Source of the DNA: Agarilytica sp045430285
Lineage (GTDB): Bacteria; Pseudomonadota; Gammaproteobacteria; Pseudomonadales; Cellvibrionaceae
DNA length: 64,000 bases
Direction: 5' to 3'
Assembly (NCBI GenBank): GCA_045430285.1
Contig: JAILXV010000001.1
Span: 930,001-994,000, forward strand
The position numbers and the translations under genes are program-made. Of the stretch, positions 62,919-64,000 are shown in pieces. The notes below the pieces were generated by a model. That model was not told the DNA's origin and made no database searches. It saw nothing but the letters and a program-made list of their open reading frames with translations. Within the stretch, counting starts at the first letter, position 1. Every line of letters starts with the position of its first letter.

Positions 62919-64000
62919 CTATTCGTAACGTAACGCAACCGCGGGTTGAACTCGAGAAGCCTTCCATGCGGGAAACAGCGTAGCAACTAAACTCATTCCC
63001 AGCGCAGTGGCCGTCACAGAAACAATATCAGTAACGCGAATCTCAGTCGGCAAATACGTTAACGGGTACACATCCGATTGAAGAAATTGGAAGTGAAACA
63101 CAGATTCAATAAACGCAACAAAATCTTGTGCCATCAGAGAAAGCAAGCAACCAACACCTATGCCAAGCATGGTCCCAATCAAGCCTATCGTTGAACCCAT
63201 CACAACAAAAATACCCATAATGCCACGGCCACTTATACCGAGTGTACGCAAGATGGCGATATCACTTTGTTTATCAATAACGACAAGTACTAGGGTCGAG
63301 ACAACGTTAAATGCAGCAATCGCCACAATCAATGACATCAACAAACCCACCAAATTTTTTGACATCTGTATGGCTTGATATAAATTCCAATGAGTGCGAG
63401 TCCAATTGCTGCTGTAATATCCAGAACCCAATTGCTGCGTCACTTCATACACAACACGAGGCGCCGCAAATAAATCGGTCAGCTTTAGCCTTAAGCCCGT
63501 AATTCGCCCCTCACTCCCAGAAAGCTTTGATGCTTGAGACAAAGACGTTAATGCCAAGCTCGCGTCCAGCTCCGTTTTGGATTCGATAATTTGACCCACG
63601 GTGAAATAAGCAATTTTAGGGCTACGTGTAGATCGGTTCTTATCAGGCACAACAACCATGATTTTATCTAAAACACTCACCCCCATCTTTTTTGCGACGC
63701 TTTTCCCCAATAATATAATCGCTTCACCCGAACTAATACGCTGTTGTACTTCAGGTAAAACATAGTCATTAATTAGCGAGACGCTCCGCTCTGCTTCTGG
63801 GTCGAAACCATACAGCGCGACAAACATCGATTCACCTTTATGACTTACCAACCCATCCAACTGCACAAAGGGCGCGACAGCTTCAACTTCATCATGTTGC
63901 ACAATGCGTGTTTGTAGGGTTTTCCAATCCTCGACCCCTTGTCGATGATAGATACCTGCCTGAGGTACAAGCCCTAAAATACGCTGCCGCAATTCGCGAT
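62919..64000 (-). CDS. lipoprotein-releasing ABC transporter permease LolC/LolE (5' end outside window)
   Basis: The frame is open to the window edge at 64000, reading RELRQRILGLVPQAG, which in this family lies some 50-60 residues after the start; the N-terminal helix is therefore missing. The visible part has the periplasmic domain and three C-terminal helices of the FtsX-like fold, with VLVVIDKQSDIAILRTLG and AVALRYE at the end. LolC and LolE cannot be told apart from this part, but nothing lolD-like follows it on the minus strand, so it is the last gene of its operon, which fits LolE. It would release lipoproteins to LolA. Confidence 0.9.
   Translation of the reverse strand, partial: RELRQRILGLVPQAGIYHRQGVEDWKTLQTRIVQHDEVEAVAPFVQLDGLVSHKGESMFVALYGFDPEAERSVSLINDYVLPEVQQRISSGEAIILLGKSVAKKMGVSVLDKIMVVVPDKNRSTRSPKIAYFTVGQIIESKTELDASLALTSLSQASKLSGSEGRITGLRLKLTDLFAAPRVVYEVTQQLGSGYYSSNWTRTHWNLYQAIQMSKNLVGLLMSLIVAIAAFNVVSTLVLVVIDKQSDIAILRTLGISGRGIMGIFVVMGSTIGLIGTMLGIGVGCLLSLMAQDFVAFIESVFHFQFLQSDVYPLTYLPTEIRVTDIVSVTATALGMSLVATLFPAWKASRVQPAVALRYE

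Noticed and set aside
1..64000. CRISPR arrays, transposases, prophage genes, tRNA and rRNA genes
   Set aside because: None seen by reading; no repeated spacers, integrase motifs or tRNA arm patterns.

Overview
The window is a chromosomal segment from a Gram-negative bacterium, most likely a marine gammaproteobacterium of the Pseudomonadales/Cellvibrionales type. Lipid A/KDO genes (lpxK, kdsB), lolA, lolE-like, TonB receptors and Wzi show the outer membrane. The gene order ftsK-lolA-rarA-crcB-serS-cysG and trxB-aat-bpt-infA-clpA-clpS-cspD-icd, and comEC-exbB-exbD-lpxK-kdsB-ptp-murB, resembles the arrangement known from Pseudomonas. A secreted esterase with a Gly/Thr-Pro linker and a small C-terminal module suits a polymer-degrading marine relative. 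Species cannot be named from the sequence alone. No tRNA, rRNA, CRISPR array, transposase, integrase or phage gene was seen.

Layout. 1-1508 (minus): a ZnuD-like TonB receptor, cut by the window edge, behind a small exported CxxC protein. 1990-9282 (plus): a surface-polysaccharide cluster with six sugar-transferase-type genes, a Wzi-type capsule assembly protein and a small beta-barrel, closed by a bidirectional terminator. 9391-15004 (minus): ammonium transporter, a large STAND/BTAD regulator and a small membrane protein. 15465-28065 (minus): a MoxR ATPase/VWA pair followed upstream by a ten-gene cobalamin uptake and assembly block (btuF, cobS, cobC, cobT, cobU, btuD, btuC, cobQ, cobO, btuB) headed by a cobalamin riboswitch with an apparent Shine-Dalgarno-masking hairpin. 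28466-34622: signalling genes, including a CheX-like protein, a membrane Ser/Thr kinase with a repetitive tail, and an Hpt/HD-GYP protein. 34671-44173 (minus): gor, cysG, serS, crcB, rarA, lolA, ftsK. 44556-52294: trxB-aat-bpt-infA (plus) facing clpA-clpS (minus), then cspD (plus) and icd (minus). 52701-59705 (minus): envelope genes murB to comEC. 59971-64000: a DUF2062 protein, a LuxR-type regulator with a degenerate receiver, an esterase and a partial LolC/E permease.

How they work together. The B12 block imports corrinoids through BtuB, ExbB/ExbD-type energy coupling and BtuCDF, adenosylates them (CobO), amidates (CobQ) and attaches the lower loop (CobU, CobT, CobC, CobS); the aminopropanol-arm enzyme CbiB/CobD is not in the window. 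Aat and Bpt add N-terminal leucine that ClpS delivers to ClpA, so tag writer and reader are side by side. The strongest leads for something undescribed are the MoxR/VWA pair trailing the B12 operon, three clustered inverted repeats at 15233-15401, and a perfect 18-base inverted repeat between an atypical regulator and the esterase, in a place where related genomes keep comEC and lol genes close together.
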